Assembly: GCA_947651395.1 (NCBI GenBank)
Contig: CANSYW010000003.1
Coordinates: 1 to 64,000, forward strand
Reading direction: 5' to 3'
Origin: an uncultured Pseudoflavonifractor sp.
Lineage (GTDB): Bacteria; Bacillota; Clostridia; Oscillospirales; Oscillospiraceae
Length of the DNA: 64,000 nucleotides
Shown here: positions 15,694 through 25,037 of the stretch, piece by piece
How the letters are laid out: every line of letters begins with the position of its first letter
How positions within the stretch are numbered: position 1 is the first letter of the stretch
Made by a program: the position numbers and the translations under genes
The notes under the pieces: generated by a model
The model's database searches: none
What the model was told of the DNA's origin: nothing
What the model saw: the letters and a program-made list of their open reading frames with translations, nothing else

Positions 15694-16977
15694 TCAGTCC
15701 ATATGCTCCATAGTGCCCAGAAAGAGAGGAACGCCCAGCTCCAGATCCACGATGCCATAGACAAAGGGACGGTCGAAGCGCAAAACGATCAGATCCTGAG
15801 GGGGCATGGCGGAGGCGGCCTCCATGATCACCGCGGTGACGGCGGCGGCCTCAGTGCCCTTCTCGTTGACTTCAAAGGCGGTCTTGTGGATCACGTCGCC
15901 GATATAGAGGGGCTCGTCCTTGGGGCCATGGCCCATGAGGGAGAAATCGGCCCGGTCGGGGTCAAAGGCGTGGGTGAGACCCATGGACATCAGGGGCCCG
16001 GTCAAAGAGCCGCTCCACTCCGCTTTGAACTTGGGCATGACCAGATCCACCCGCTTCTCCTCCCGGCCGGAGAGCAGGCCGGAGAGAGTGGCGCCGTCCC
16101 AGGCGGCCAGGCAGTCGGTGAGGGGCGTTCCCTCGTCGGGGAGCAGGAGCATCAGGCCCAGGCGGCCGTCGTCGTAGGGGAGGACCACCCCCTGAGCGTC
16201 CTCCCGGGAGAGGTAGGTCATGGCGCGCTCGGCACTCATGCCCCGGGGTTGGGAGAGAGTGCCGTCGGCATTGCGGAAGTCGATGGTCCACTCGGAGTGG
16301 GGCTCGGGAAAGGGGGTTTCAAACCTGTTTTTCAGATAGATGGCGTTGACCAGGGCCAGCAGGGCGTCGTCGTCAAACTTGTCCAGCAGGGTGGGGATCA
16401 TACCCTGGGTGGCGTCGCTGACCCAGTCGTTGAGGGCCTGGACGGTGGCGGGGGAATGGAGATCGGCCTTGAACAGCTGGGCCCCATAGGGATCCTGACA
16501 CCGGAGGACAAAGGGATCGTTGAGGGCGAGGTCGGGATCAGCCCAGAGGGAATTGAGGAGGATAGATTCGGTGGAGCCGCCCAGATCCCGGTAATCGGCT
16601 AAGAACCGAGCGCACAGGCTGTTGAGGGCGTCCCGGCCCATACCCAAAGCGGCGGCAAACTGCTCCAGAGTCTCCCCGTCGGCCCCATTGGCGGTCATCC
16701 CAAGGGCCAGGGTCACCGACAGGGGGGAGAGCAGGGTGTTTTCCCCCTCAGCCCGGCTCTGCCGCAGCAGCTCCAGAGCAAATGCGGAATAGGCGTCCCC
16801 CAGACCCTCAGAGAGGCACAGGGCCGCACCCACCGGGTGGGGGGCGTTCCCCACGGGAGTGACTGGCTCCAGGGATCCGGTGGGAGGGGGGACGGGATCC
16901 ACGGGGCTCACCGCGCCGACGGCGCAGCCGGTGAGCAGCGAGAGGGACAGCAGGAGAGGGAGCATCCGTTTTTTCAT
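15694..16977 (-). CDS. Lipoprotein serpin (serine protease inhibitor)
   Basis: A 427-residue exported serpin. A lipoprotein signal ('LLLSLSLLTGC') predicts anchoring on the outer face of the membrane. The serpin fold is supported by 'NTLLSPLSVTLALGMTANGA', 'NAIYLKNRFETPF', 'VDLVMPKFKAEW' and the C-terminal 'FDRPFVYGIVD'. The hinge 'NEKGTEAAAVTAV' is fully inhibitory in type (small residues at P12-P8). Counting from P15 Gly puts Ala-Ser at P1-P1', which would suit elastase-like proteases. The start at 16977 has AAAGGAG upstream. It has its own terminator and no partner genes. The target is an inference. Confidence 0.88.
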   Translation of the reverse strand: MKKRMLPLLLSLSLLTGCAVGAVSPVDPVPPPTGSLEPVTPVGNAPHPVGAALCLSEGLGDAYSAFALELLRQSRAEGENTLLSPLSVTLALGMTANGADGETLEQFAAALGMGRDALNSLCARFLADYRDLGGSTESILLNSLWADPDLALNDPFVLRCQDPYGAQLFKADLHSPATVQALNDWVSDATQGMIPTLLDKFDDDALLALVNAIYLKNRFETPFPEPHSEWTIDFRNADGTLSQPRGMSAERAMTYLSREDAQGVVLPYDDGRLGLMLLLPDEGTPLTDCLAAWDGATLSGLLSGREEKRVDLVMPKFKAEWSGSLTGPLMSMGLTHAFDPDRADFSLMGHGPKDEPLYIGDVIHKTAFEVNEKGTEAAAVTAVIMEAASAMPPQDLIVLRFDRPFVYGIVDLELGVPLFLGTMEHMD

Positions 16978-17066
16978 GGGTGGCACTCCTTTCAGGAGGT
17001 TCTTGCTCTTTTTGACGTTTCCGCTGAAAAAAAGTTCCCCATTTTTTGTCAATGCCATTTCCCTGG

Positions 17067-17095
17067 TTGTCAAGTGAAGGAAAGTATGGTATCAT
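17067..17095 (+). promoter_or_regulatory. Promoter of the DivIVA-like gene
   Basis: TTGTCA (17067-17072), 17 bp, TATCAT (17090-17095). A transcript from about 17102 leaves a very short leader and favours the GTG start at 17134. Confidence 0.6.
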
Positions 17096-17133
17096 AATAT
17101 GACTGAATCTGTAAAAACATGGGGGATACCGTT

Positions 17134-17817
17134 GTGGATGATATGAAATTCCAGTTCCGCACCGCCGCCTTCGGCGGATTCCACAAGCAGGACGTGCTGG
17201 CCTACCTGGAGGTCAGCTCCCGGGAGCACACCGAGAAGATGACCGCCGTTCAGGGTGAACTGGCCGAAGAGAAAGTGGCCAGGGCAGCGGCGGAGGAGCG
17301 GGTGACCGACCTGGATCAGCGGGTGCGGACCCTGACCGAGGAGAACCAGCGCCTGGCTGCCGATCTGGCCCGGCGGGAGGCTGAGCTCAATCAGGCCGCC
17401 GCCCAGCGGGACGCCATGAGCACGGAGACCGTTCAGCTTCGGGAGAAGGTCCAGACGCTGGAGCCTGGGGCCACAGCTTACGCGGCCATTAAGGAAAAGG
17501 CGTCTACCATTGAGCTGGAGGCCCACAGCAGGGCCCTGGCCATTGAGGGAGAGGCCCATCGGAAGGCCCGGAAGATCACCGAGGAGATGGAGGACTGGCT
17601 CAGAAAGTTCCAGGCCGCCTATGACCGGCTCCGGGCCGACCTGGACGGCACCATGGGCCAGGCGGTGGAGGAGCTTCGCCGCTCGGAGCAGAGTTTGGGA
17701 AAGATATCCGAGGAGTTCTCCTGTCACGATGAGGCCCTTCGGGCCCTGCGGGAGAAGCTGGAGGCCCTCAACGGTCCCCAGGCGCCCATGCCCTTGACCG
17801 GAGAGGAGCGGCAATAA
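17134..17817 (+). CDS. DivIVA-like coiled-coil protein
   Basis: A ~227-residue protein with a short N-terminal domain 'MKFQFRTAAFGGFHKQDVLAYL', reminiscent of the DivIVA/GpsB membrane-binding head, then a long heptad-rich coiled coil (about residues 30-215). It could mark poles or the septum, but the head match is partial. Start choice: ATG 17119 lacks a ribosome binding site, while GTG 17134 has GGGGGAT 6 nt upstream. Single gene between its promoter and a strong bidirectional terminator. Confidence 0.65.
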   Translation: MDDMKFQFRTAAFGGFHKQDVLAYLEVSSREHTEKMTAVQGELAEEKVARAAAEERVTDLDQRVRTLTEENQRLAADLARREAELNQAAAQRDAMSTETVQLREKVQTLEPGATAYAAIKEKASTIELEAHSRALAIEGEAHRKARKITEEMEDWLRKFQAAYDRLRADLDGTMGQAVEELRRSEQSLGKISEEFSCHDEALRALREKLEALNGPQAPMPLTGEERQ

Positions 17818-17837
17818 AAGGGCCTCGCCATTTATAG

Positions 17838-17888
17838 ATAAGATACAAAACCCCCGAACGCCTGGCGTTCGGGGGTTTTGTATCTTAT
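17838..17888. terminator. Bidirectional terminator
   Basis: A 23-bp stem (17838-17860 / 17866-17888) rich in C/G at its base centre and flanked by T/A runs, shared by two converging genes. It covers the stop codon of the Na/Pi transporter gene. Confidence 0.85.
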
Positions 17889-19702
17889 TCCTCGCCGATG
17901 GGGGGCTCAATGGCGATAAGGGGATCGTAGTATTTGGCCTTGCTCTCGGCAAACATTTGCTCAAATTCCGCGTCGTGGCCGTGGTGGAGCTGGTGGGTAT
18001 AGGCGTGGGTGTCTACCCGGACCAGATCGCCCTTTGGAGCGGTTTGGCGGAGGATGATCAGAGCCACATTGGAGCAATGGTCGGAAATGCGCTCCAGGTT
18101 GATGAGCAGCTCCAAAAACTGCGTGCCCAGCTCCACTGTGCAGGAGCCGGCCTTGAGCCGTTCAATGTGTCTGGCCCGAAGATCGTCCCGCATCAGATCG
18201 ACTACCTCTTCAATGGGCTCTACCTGGAGAGAGAGCTCATAGGAGCGGCTGCGGTAGCAGGCCAGGGCCTTTTCGATGGCCTCATCCACGGCGGCGGTGA
18301 GGGCGGAGAGCTCCTCATGGGCAATGAGGGAGAAGGTGATGCCCTTGTTGTGAAGGGCGCCGGCGCACTCGGAGACGTTGACGGCGTAGTCGCCGATACG
18401 CTCAAAGTCGCTGAGGGTGTGCAGCAGCTCGGAGATCTGGGCGCTCTCCTGGGGGGTGAGGGCACGGTCGGTGAGCTGCATCAGGTAGTCGTCCAGGGCG
18501 TTCTCCATCTTGTCCAGGGCGATCTCGGTCTCACTGAGCCGCTCCAGCTTCTTGGCGTCGTAATGATCCAGCAGCTCCACGGCCAGCCGGTAATTGGAAA
18601 GGGCGTAATCTCCCATTTGGATGACTCCCTCATGGGCCCGCTCCAGGGCCAGGGAGGGGGAGGAGAGAAACCGCTCGTCCAGAATGGCCATATCGTCCCG
18701 CAGGTCGGCCTCGCCGGGAACCAGCCGTTCCACCAGCCGTACCAGGGCCTTGTGGAAGGGCAGGAAGAGGACGGTACAGGTCAGGTTAAAGATCAGGTGA
18801 AAGTTGGCCACGCTTCCCATGTCCATTACTCCCTGCCAGAAGGGGAAGGAGAACATGGCATTGCCTGCGTAGAGCACCACCAGGAAAAACAGCGAACCGA
18901 TGACATTGAAGAAAAAGTGGATCAAAGCGGTGCGCTTGGCGTTTTTACTGGCTCCGGCGCTGGAGAGCAGCGCGGTGAGGGTGGTGCCGATGTTCTGGCC
19001 CATGATGAGAGGGATGGCGGTATTGAACCGGATCAGCCCTGTGGTGGAGAGGGCCTGAAGGATCCCGGTGAAGGCGGTGGAGCTCTGGAGCAGCGCGGTG
19101 ATGGCCGCGCCCACCGCCATGCCCAGCAGCGGGTTGGAGAAGGCGGTGAACATCTCCTGGAGCCAGGGCTCATTCTGCAGGGGGGCGACAGCCTGGGTCA
19201 TGGTGTTCATGCCGATAAAGAGCATGCCCATTCCAATGAGGATCTGGCCGACGTTCTTTTTGTTGCCGCCCCGGATGAACATGTAAAAGACAATGCCGGC
19301 CACAGCCATCAGGGGGCCAAGCACAGAGGGCTGGAGAAGGGTCAGGATGAGATCTCCGTCACCGGAAATGCTGGACAGGCGGAGGATCTGGGCGGTGACA
19401 GTGGTGCCGATATTGGCGCCCATGATGATGCCGATGGTCTGCTCCAGCTTCATGACCCCGGCATTGACAAAGCCCACGCACATAACGGTGGTGGTGGCGG
19501 AGGAGTGGATGATGGCGGTAACTAGAGCGCCCACTACAATGCCCTTGAACACATTGTCCGTCAGCTTTTCCAGAATGTGCTCCAAACGACCGCTGGAAAG
19601 CTGGGCCAGTCCGTCGGTCATGGTGGACATGCCAAAAAGGAACAGGGCGATGGCGCCCAGCATAGATATCATATTTGATGCATCCAAAAGTGTACCCTCC
19701 AT
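17885..19702 (-). CDS. Na/Pi cotransporter with PhoU-like tail
   Basis: A 605-residue NptA/YjbB-type protein. The N-terminal half has two inverted sets of membrane helices with the signature repeats 'VTAIIHSSATTTVM' / 'MGANIGTTVTAQ' and 'ITALLQSSTAFTGI' / 'MGQNIGTTLTAL'. Residues about 330-600 form two PhoU-like helical bundles. It moves phosphate with sodium; the PhoU tail probably senses or regulates. The ATG at 19702 fits the family N-terminus; the frame is open to 19756 but has no better site. Confidence 0.88.
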   Translation of the reverse strand: MEGTLLDASNMISMLGAIALFLFGMSTMTDGLAQLSSGRLEHILEKLTDNVFKGIVVGALVTAIIHSSATTTVMCVGFVNAGVMKLEQTIGIIMGANIGTTVTAQILRLSSISGDGDLILTLLQPSVLGPLMAVAGIVFYMFIRGGNKKNVGQILIGMGMLFIGMNTMTQAVAPLQNEPWLQEMFTAFSNPLLGMAVGAAITALLQSSTAFTGILQALSTTGLIRFNTAIPLIMGQNIGTTLTALLSSAGASKNAKRTALIHFFFNVIGSLFFLVVLYAGNAMFSFPFWQGVMDMGSVANFHLIFNLTCTVLFLPFHKALVRLVERLVPGEADLRDDMAILDERFLSSPSLALERAHEGVIQMGDYALSNYRLAVELLDHYDAKKLERLSETEIALDKMENALDDYLMQLTDRALTPQESAQISELLHTLSDFERIGDYAVNVSECAGALHNKGITFSLIAHEELSALTAAVDEAIEKALACYRSRSYELSLQVEPIEEVVDLMRDDLRARHIERLKAGSCTVELGTQFLELLINLERISDHCSNVALIILRQTAPKGDLVRVDTHAYTHQLHHGHDAEFEQMFAESKAKYYDPLIAIEPPIGEE

Positions 19703-19867
19703 TTTCTCGGCAGCAGGTCGTCTGAGACAAGGACCGGGGAACAGCCGTAAAGACATTATATACGGCGCGGAGAGATTCGTAAACAGATAAAAGGGGGAAA
19801 AAGGCTAAAATTGACGTTTTGGACAAAAACGGAAAGAATTGGATCGGGTTTTTCGGAAACCTGTGAG

Positions 19868-21001
19868 TCAGATGCTTTTTTCCAGCAGATCCAGCGGCGT
19901 CCGGGAGCCGGGGGCGGTATCGATGCGGTAAAAACCGCAGCGCTGATAGAACCGTTGGGCCGGGGCGTTGCCGGGGGCGCAGCGCAGCTGCAGACAGCGT
20001 CGACCCATAGCCCGGTAGGTAGATACAGCCTGTCCGATGAGCTGTATGCCCACGCCCTTGCCCTGCCACCGGGGCATGAGATACAGGAAGGGGATATAAC
20101 CCACCTGCTGGGCGGCATATCGCATGGTGGCCAGCTGGAGGACGCCGATAGGTCTGTCCTCCAGCATCACCGCCTGGATCGCTTTGGGATCCAGAGCCTG
20201 CTGCCCGGCGGCTTCGGAGAGAAAGCCGGGGCCGTCATATCCCTCCAGGGAACCGTGGACGCTGGCCCAGGCGTCCTCTCGGGCGTCGGTGTAGAGCTTG
20301 ACCTCTTTTTGCAGATCCATGGGCCGGAACCAGACCAGCGTGGGTGCTTCCCGGTCCGTGGACAGCCGCTGCCGGGCCATAGTGGCGATCTCATCAGGGA
20401 GATGGGAGGCGTCATTTTCAAAGAGGACCCGAAAGCGCTCTGCGTCCACCTCAATACAGGATACCGCGGTATTTTCGAGGTGGCCGAGCTCCGGGGCGTC
20501 GCCCGGGTGCTTGCCTCTCAGAGCGGCGAGGAGACATTTGATGGCGGCGCCGTGGGAAAAGAGGGCCACCGTTTGGTCAGGGTGGTTCATGGCGGCGCGG
20601 AAGAAGGCGCGGAGCATCCGGTCCTGGACCTGCTGAAAGCTCTCGCCTCCTTCGGGCGCCCAATCCGGGGAGCACAGGGCAAAGAGCCTGTGTCCCTCCG
20701 GGTGGTGGTAGCGCAGGTCGCCAAAGGTGCGATCCTCATAGATCCCCATACCGATCTCCTTCAGATCGGGGTCGATGCGGAGGGGGAGGCCCTTGGGGCG
20801 CACCACAGCCTGGGCAGTGGTCTGGGTGCGGCGCAGGTCGCTGGCATAGGCGGCGTCCACCTGAATGTCCTGAAAGCGGCGCTCCAGAGCGGCGATCTGC
20901 AATTTGCCGGTATCGGTAACGCGGCCGTCGTACCATCCCTGGGCCCGGCGGTAGAGGTTGCCCTCTGCCTCGGCGTGGCGGACGAGATAGATTCGGGTCA
21001 T
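19868..21001 (-). CDS. Histidine phosphatase fused to GNAT acetyltransferase
   Basis: A 377-residue two-domain protein. Residues 1-~200 are a phosphoglycerate-mutase-like histidine phosphatase: catalytic 'LVRHAEAEGN', 'SDLRRTQTTAQ', 'EIGMGIYEDRTF', and the second His in 'VALFSHGAAIKCLL'. Residues ~215-377 are a GNAT acyltransferase with the CoA loop 'PRWQGKGVGIQLI' and 'NAPAQRFYQRCGF'. Substrates are unknown; the phosphatase half resembles CobC/GpmB types. It lies 30 bp past pyrD and may be read with the pyr operon. Confidence 0.88.
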   Translation of the reverse strand: MTRIYLVRHAEAEGNLYRRAQGWYDGRVTDTGKLQIAALERRFQDIQVDAAYASDLRRTQTTAQAVVRPKGLPLRIDPDLKEIGMGIYEDRTFGDLRYHHPEGHRLFALCSPDWAPEGGESFQQVQDRMLRAFFRAAMNHPDQTVALFSHGAAIKCLLAALRGKHPGDAPELGHLENTAVSCIEVDAERFRVLFENDASHLPDEIATMARQRLSTDREAPTLVWFRPMDLQKEVKLYTDAREDAWASVHGSLEGYDGPGFLSEAAGQQALDPKAIQAVMLEDRPIGVLQLATMRYAAQQVGYIPFLYLMPRWQGKGVGIQLIGQAVSTYRAMGRRCLQLRCAPGNAPAQRFYQRCGFYRIDTAPGSRTPLDLLEKSI

Positions 21002-21031
21002 GGAGCAGGATCCTCCCTTGAATAAATGGGT

Positions 21032-21940
21032 TTACCAGGGCATAAGGGCTCCGGTGAGCTGAGCGGCGGAGACGCCCTGCGCGTCGCAGATGTTCTCCAG
21101 CTCCTCCAGAATGCGGATGGGGGCGAGGGGGTCGGCGAAGGTGGCGGCGCCGACCGCCACGGCGGCGGCGCCGGCGAGCATCATCTGGGCGGCGTCAGAG
21201 CCGGAGGAGATGCCGCCCATGCCGAGGATGGGTATCTTCACGGTGTTGTGGACTTCCCACACCATCCGTACCGCCACCGGCAGGACAGCGGGCCCGGAGA
21301 GACCCCCAGTGTTCATTTTCAGTATCGGCCGGCGGGTCTTTACATCGATGACCATGCCGCGAAGGGTGTTGATGAGGCTGATGGCGTCGGCCCCCGCATC
21401 CTCCACCGCCCGGGCGATCTGGGTGACATCGGTGACATTGGGAGAGAGCTTTACCATTACCGGGACGGTGGAGTGGGCCTTGGCCACGGCGGTGACCTCA
21501 GCGGCCAGCCCAGGCTGGGTACCGTAGGCCAGTCCCCCCGCCTTCACGTTGGGGCAGGAAATGTTGACTTCGATCATATCCACTCCCGCCGCCGACAGCT
21601 TCTCGCACATCTCTCCATACTCCTCGGGGGTGTTGCCTGAGATGTTGGCGATGATGACGGCCTTCCGGGACTTGAGCCAGGGGAGCTCATGGGCGATGAA
21701 GGCGTCCACTCCCGGGTTTTGAAGGCCTACCGAGTTGAGCATTCCCATAGGGGTCTCGGCGATCCGGGGGGATGGATTGCCGTTTCGGGGCAGGAGGGTC
21801 AGTCCCTTGACGCTGATGCCGCCCAGGCGGGAAATGTCAAAAAATGAATTGTATTCCCGACCAAAGCCAAAAGTTCCGGAGGCTGTGGTGACGGGGTTTT
21901 TCAGTTTGACCCCGGCCAGATCCACCCGCATATCAGCCAT
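21032..21940 (-). CDS. pyrD: Dihydroorotate dehydrogenase, catalytic subunit (type 1B)
   Basis: FMN enzyme that oxidises dihydroorotate to orotate. The 302-residue protein has 'TTASGTFGFGREY', 'NSVGLQNPGVDAF', 'EVNISCPNVKAGG' (catalytic Cys as in type 1B), 'VKLSPNVTDV' and the FMN phosphate loop 'ILGMGGISSGSDA'. The ATG at 21940 has GGAGGT 8 nt upstream and overlaps the pyrK end. Type 1B needs PyrK to pass electrons to NAD, and pyrK is adjacent. Confidence 0.94.
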   Translation of the reverse strand: MADMRVDLAGVKLKNPVTTASGTFGFGREYNSFFDISRLGGISVKGLTLLPRNGNPSPRIAETPMGMLNSVGLQNPGVDAFIAHELPWLKSRKAVIIANISGNTPEEYGEMCEKLSAAGVDMIEVNISCPNVKAGGLAYGTQPGLAAEVTAVAKAHSTVPVMVKLSPNVTDVTQIARAVEDAGADAISLINTLRGMVIDVKTRRPILKMNTGGLSGPAVLPVAVRMVWEVHNTVKIPILGMGGISSGSDAAQMMLAGAAAVAVGAATFADPLAPIRILEELENICDAQGVSAAQLTGALMPW

Positions 21941-22724
21941 TCCAGTCCACCTCCCCGGCGTCAAAGATGGGGCCGTCTTTGCATACATGCTTCATGGAGC
22001 CATCCGACATCTGGACCGCGCAGCCCAGACAGGCGCCCACGCCACAGGCCATCCGCTCCTCCAGAGAGACCTGACAGGGGACGGCGTACTTATGGGCCAG
22101 AGCGGCGGCCGCTTTCAGCATGGGTTTGGGGCCGCAGCAGAGGATGGCGTCATAATGGTTTCCCGTCAAAAGGGCCTCCATGGGGCCGGTAACAAAGCCA
22201 CGCTCGCCCAGAGAGCCGTCCTCTGTGGTGATAGCCAGGGCGGCGCAGTGCTGAGAGAACTGGTTCAGGAGCAGGGCATGGGAGCTGTCCCGGAAGCCCA
22301 GCACAGCGTCGCAATTTCCGTCGGCATACTGGGCGCAGCCCAGCAGGGGGGGCACACCGATGCCGCCGCCCACAAGGAGATAGCGGCCTTTGGGCGTCAT
22401 ACGGAAGCCGTTGCCCAGCATACCCAGCACATCCAGCTTGTCTCCCGCCTCCCGACGGGACAGCCAGGCGGTGCCCTCCCCCCGGATCTCAAAGACGACG
22501 GTGAGCAGGTCGCCGCCCTCCGGCTCGCTCTGGCAGGTGCACACCGAGATGGGACGGCGCAGCAGCCGGGAGTGGCCGCATTTGATATGTACGAATTGGC
22601 CTGGGGCCAGAAAGGAGCGCTCCACCATATCGCCCACTGAGAGCTCAAGGCGCACAGCGTGGGGGTTGAGGCTGTCCTTATATAAAATTTTGCAGCAGGT
22701 CTCCGTTTGCAAGAGAATCACCAC
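21933..22724 (-). CDS. pyrK: Dihydroorotate dehydrogenase electron-transfer subunit
   Basis: A 263-residue FAD/[2Fe-2S] partner of PyrD. The FAD site is 'LLRRPISVC', the nucleotide site 'LVGGGIGVPPLL', and the cluster ligands are in 'ERMACGVGACLGCAVQ' plus 'HVCKDGP'. The start is GTG (22724 or the next codon at 22721), with AAAAGGA directly upstream. It overlaps pyrD by 8 nt. Confidence 0.93.
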   Translation of the reverse strand: MVILLQTETCCKILYKDSLNPHAVRLELSVGDMVERSFLAPGQFVHIKCGHSRLLRRPISVCTCQSEPEGGDLLTVVFEIRGEGTAWLSRREAGDKLDVLGMLGNGFRMTPKGRYLLVGGGIGVPPLLGCAQYADGNCDAVLGFRDSSHALLLNQFSQHCAALAITTEDGSLGERGFVTGPMEALLTGNHYDAILCCGPKPMLKAAAALAHKYAVPCQVSLEERMACGVGACLGCAVQMSDGSMKHVCKDGPIFDAGEVDWNG

Positions 22725-22776
22725 ATTCCTTTTAAAATCAGGGGGTCAGACCTTCCGCCCACTTGGGGGGAGGTTT

Positions 22777-23700
22777 TTACAAAATGGTGACGAACTGCTT
22801 GATGTCGTCCCGCATGGCCTCGGCGGCGGCGCGGGCGGCGTCCTGATAGTCCTGGCCGTCATGGCCGCTCTTCTGCCAGGCGCACATAATGGAGCGGGAG
22901 GCGTTGACAATGGCGCCCCGGCCGTATTTGTCGAAGGCAAAGCGCACGTCCTCGGCGGTACCCCCCTGGGCGCCATAGCCGGGAACCAGGAAGAAGGTGT
23001 GCTCCAGCCGCTTGCGCAGGGAGCGCAGGTCGGAGGGGTAGGTGGCGCCCACCACCGCCCCGGCCCGGCTGTAGCCGAATTTGCCGATGTCCTCCTGGCC
23101 CAGACGGGCGGTGAGGTCGCCCATGACCTGATAGACCACCCGGTCGCCCGCCACCATATCCTGAAGCTCACCGGAGCTGGGGTTGGAGGTCTTTACCAGG
23201 GTGAAGAAGCACTTGTCTTCCCGCCGGCAGGTCTCCAGAAAGGGGAGGATGCCGTCAGAGCCCAAATAGCCGTTGATGGTAAGGCAGTCGGCGTTGAAGG
23301 CGGACAGCTCCGTGTTTCCCACCCGGGTCTTGCCCAGCCAGGCGTCGCTGTAGGCCTGGGCGGTGGAGCCGATGTCTCCGCGTTTGGCGTCGGCAATGAC
23401 AAACAGCCCCTTCTCCCGGGCGTAGCGGATGGTTTTTTCCAGCACCAGCATGCCCTGCCAGCCCAGGCGCTCATAGAAGGCGGACTGGGGCTTTACGGCG
23501 GGCACCACGTCCCAAAGGGCGTCCATAAGGCCGACGTTGAACTGATAGATGGCGTCGGCGGCGCCCTCCAGGGTCTCGCCGTACTTGTCCAGGCTGGCCT
23601 TCAAAAGGTGAGGGGGGACATATTCGGGCTTGGGATCCAGTCCTGCCACAGTGGGGTTTTTTCTGGCCTTGATAAGGGTTTGCAGATGATCGAAGGACAT
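22777..23700 (-). CDS. pyrF: Orotidine-5'-phosphate decarboxylase
   Basis: Decarboxylates OMP to UMP. The 307-residue protein is the longer bacterial type, with 'VAGLDPKPEYVPPHL' and the catalytic 'VIADAKRGDIGSTA' (Asp-Lys-Asp network), then 'VPGYGAQGGTAEDV' at the phosphate site. AAAGGAA precedes the ATG. In the pyrC-F-K-D run. Confidence 0.93.
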   Translation of the reverse strand: MSFDHLQTLIKARKNPTVAGLDPKPEYVPPHLLKASLDKYGETLEGAADAIYQFNVGLMDALWDVVPAVKPQSAFYERLGWQGMLVLEKTIRYAREKGLFVIADAKRGDIGSTAQAYSDAWLGKTRVGNTELSAFNADCLTINGYLGSDGILPFLETCRREDKCFFTLVKTSNPSSGELQDMVAGDRVVYQVMGDLTARLGQEDIGKFGYSRAGAVVGATYPSDLRSLRKRLEHTFFLVPGYGAQGGTAEDVRFAFDKYGRGAIVNASRSIMCAWQKSGHDGQDYQDAARAAAEAMRDDIKQFVTIL

Positions 23701-23731
23701 GGGATCAATTCCTTTCTGTATATGTATTTTT

Positions 23732-25012
23732 TCATTTATCCTGATAAATGATCTTTCCGCCTGAAATGGTGCATTTCACCCGGCCCTTCAGGACCTTTCC
23801 GGCAAAGGGGGTGTTTCGGGCCTTGGAGCGGAAGACCGTCGGATCCACCACCCATTCCTCGTTGGGATCAAAGAGCACCAGATCGGCGTCGGAGCCCACG
23901 GCCAGACGTCCCTTCCCCGGCAGACGAAGGATGCAGGCGGGATTTACGGTCATTTTCCGCAGAATGTCGGAAAGATTCATTTCGCCGGTGTGATAAAGGG
24001 CGGTGAGGGTGGCGGCCAGGGAGGTCTCCAGGCCGATCATGCCGCTTGGGGCCTGGGTCAGCGGCCGGGCTTTTTCCTCCTCGGTGTGGGGGGCGTGGTC
24101 GGTGGCAATGGCGTCTATGGTGCCGTCCTTCAGTCCCTCGATAATGCCTTCCACATCGGCGCCGGTACGCAGGGGAGGATTGACCCGGGCTATGGAACCC
24201 TGGTTGAGGATCTCCTCCTCGGAGAAGGTGAAGTATTGGGGACAGGTCTCACAGGTGATTTGGACGCCCTTGCGCTTATACCGGCGAACGATGGCCACCG
24301 ACTTGGCGGTGGAGATATGGCAGATATGTACCGCCGCACCGGTCTCCTCGGCCAGCATGGCGTCCCGCATGACCTGAAGCTCCTCGGCGATGGCGGGCCG
24401 GCCGGGAATGCGGAGCTGCCGGGAGACCCGGCCTTCGTTAACGGCGAAGTTTTGTACCATGTCCGCGTCCTCGCAGTGGGAGAGGACGGTGAGCCCCTGC
24501 CGATGGGCCAGGATCATGGCGTCCCGCAGGAGGTTGGCGTTTTGTACCGGCACTCCGTCGTCAGAGAGGGCCACGGCCCCCGCGTTTTTCAGGGCCTCGT
24601 AGTCGTTGACCTCCTGCCCCTGCTGGCCCCGGGAGAGGGCGGCAATGGGAAAAACCTGGGCCCCCATGGCCTGGGCGGCTTTTTCCCGGACAAAGGCAAC
24701 GCCCTCGGGACAGTCGATGACAGGTTTGGTGTTGGGCATGCAGGCGATGGCGGTGAATCCGCCGGCGGCGGCGGCCTGGGCGCCGGAGGCAATGGTCTCT
24801 TTGTACTCAAAACCGGGCTCACGGAGATGGACGTGCATGTCCACTAAACCCGCGCAGATTGTGAGCCCCTTGGCTTCAATGACCTGGGCGGAGGGGACGT
24901 TCAGGTCGCTGCCGATGACAGCCACCCGACCGTCCTCAATGAGGATGTCCATAATTCCGCCAATGCCGCCCACGGGATCCACCAGGCGGCCCTGTCTGAT
25001 AAGGTATTTCAC
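23732..25012 (-). CDS. pyrC: Dihydroorotase
   Basis: A 426-residue zinc amidohydrolase that closes carbamoyl-aspartate to dihydroorotate. Metal ligands are in 'GLVDMHVHLREPGFEYKE', His in 'LSHCEDA' and 'VHICHIST', and Asp in 'IATDHAPHT'. It starts with GTG at 25012, with GGAAAGGAG upstream. First gene of the pyr operon; carAB, pyrB and pyrE are not in the window. Confidence 0.94.
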   Translation of the reverse strand: MKYLIRQGRLVDPVGGIGGIMDILIEDGRVAVIGSDLNVPSAQVIEAKGLTICAGLVDMHVHLREPGFEYKETIASGAQAAAAGGFTAIACMPNTKPVIDCPEGVAFVREKAAQAMGAQVFPIAALSRGQQGQEVNDYEALKNAGAVALSDDGVPVQNANLLRDAMILAHRQGLTVLSHCEDADMVQNFAVNEGRVSRQLRIPGRPAIAEELQVMRDAMLAEETGAAVHICHISTAKSVAIVRRYKRKGVQITCETCPQYFTFSEEEILNQGSIARVNPPLRTGADVEGIIEGLKDGTIDAIATDHAPHTEEEKARPLTQAPSGMIGLETSLAATLTALYHTGEMNLSDILRKMTVNPACILRLPGKGRLAVGSDADLVLFDPNEEWVVDPTVFRSKARNTPFAGKVLKGRVKCTISGGKIIYQDK

Positions 25013-25037
25013 CCTTTGCGCTCCTTTCCGGTATCGT

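Noticed and set aside
17957-19525. 522-residue plus-strand open frame over the Na/Pi transporter
   Set aside because: Antisense shadow with Gly/Glu/His bias and no ribosome site.
22725-22776. Terminator-like C/G run between pyrF and pyrK
   Set aside because: Pairing is imperfect and there is no T-run; pyrK has its own ribosome site and the operon is likely continuous.
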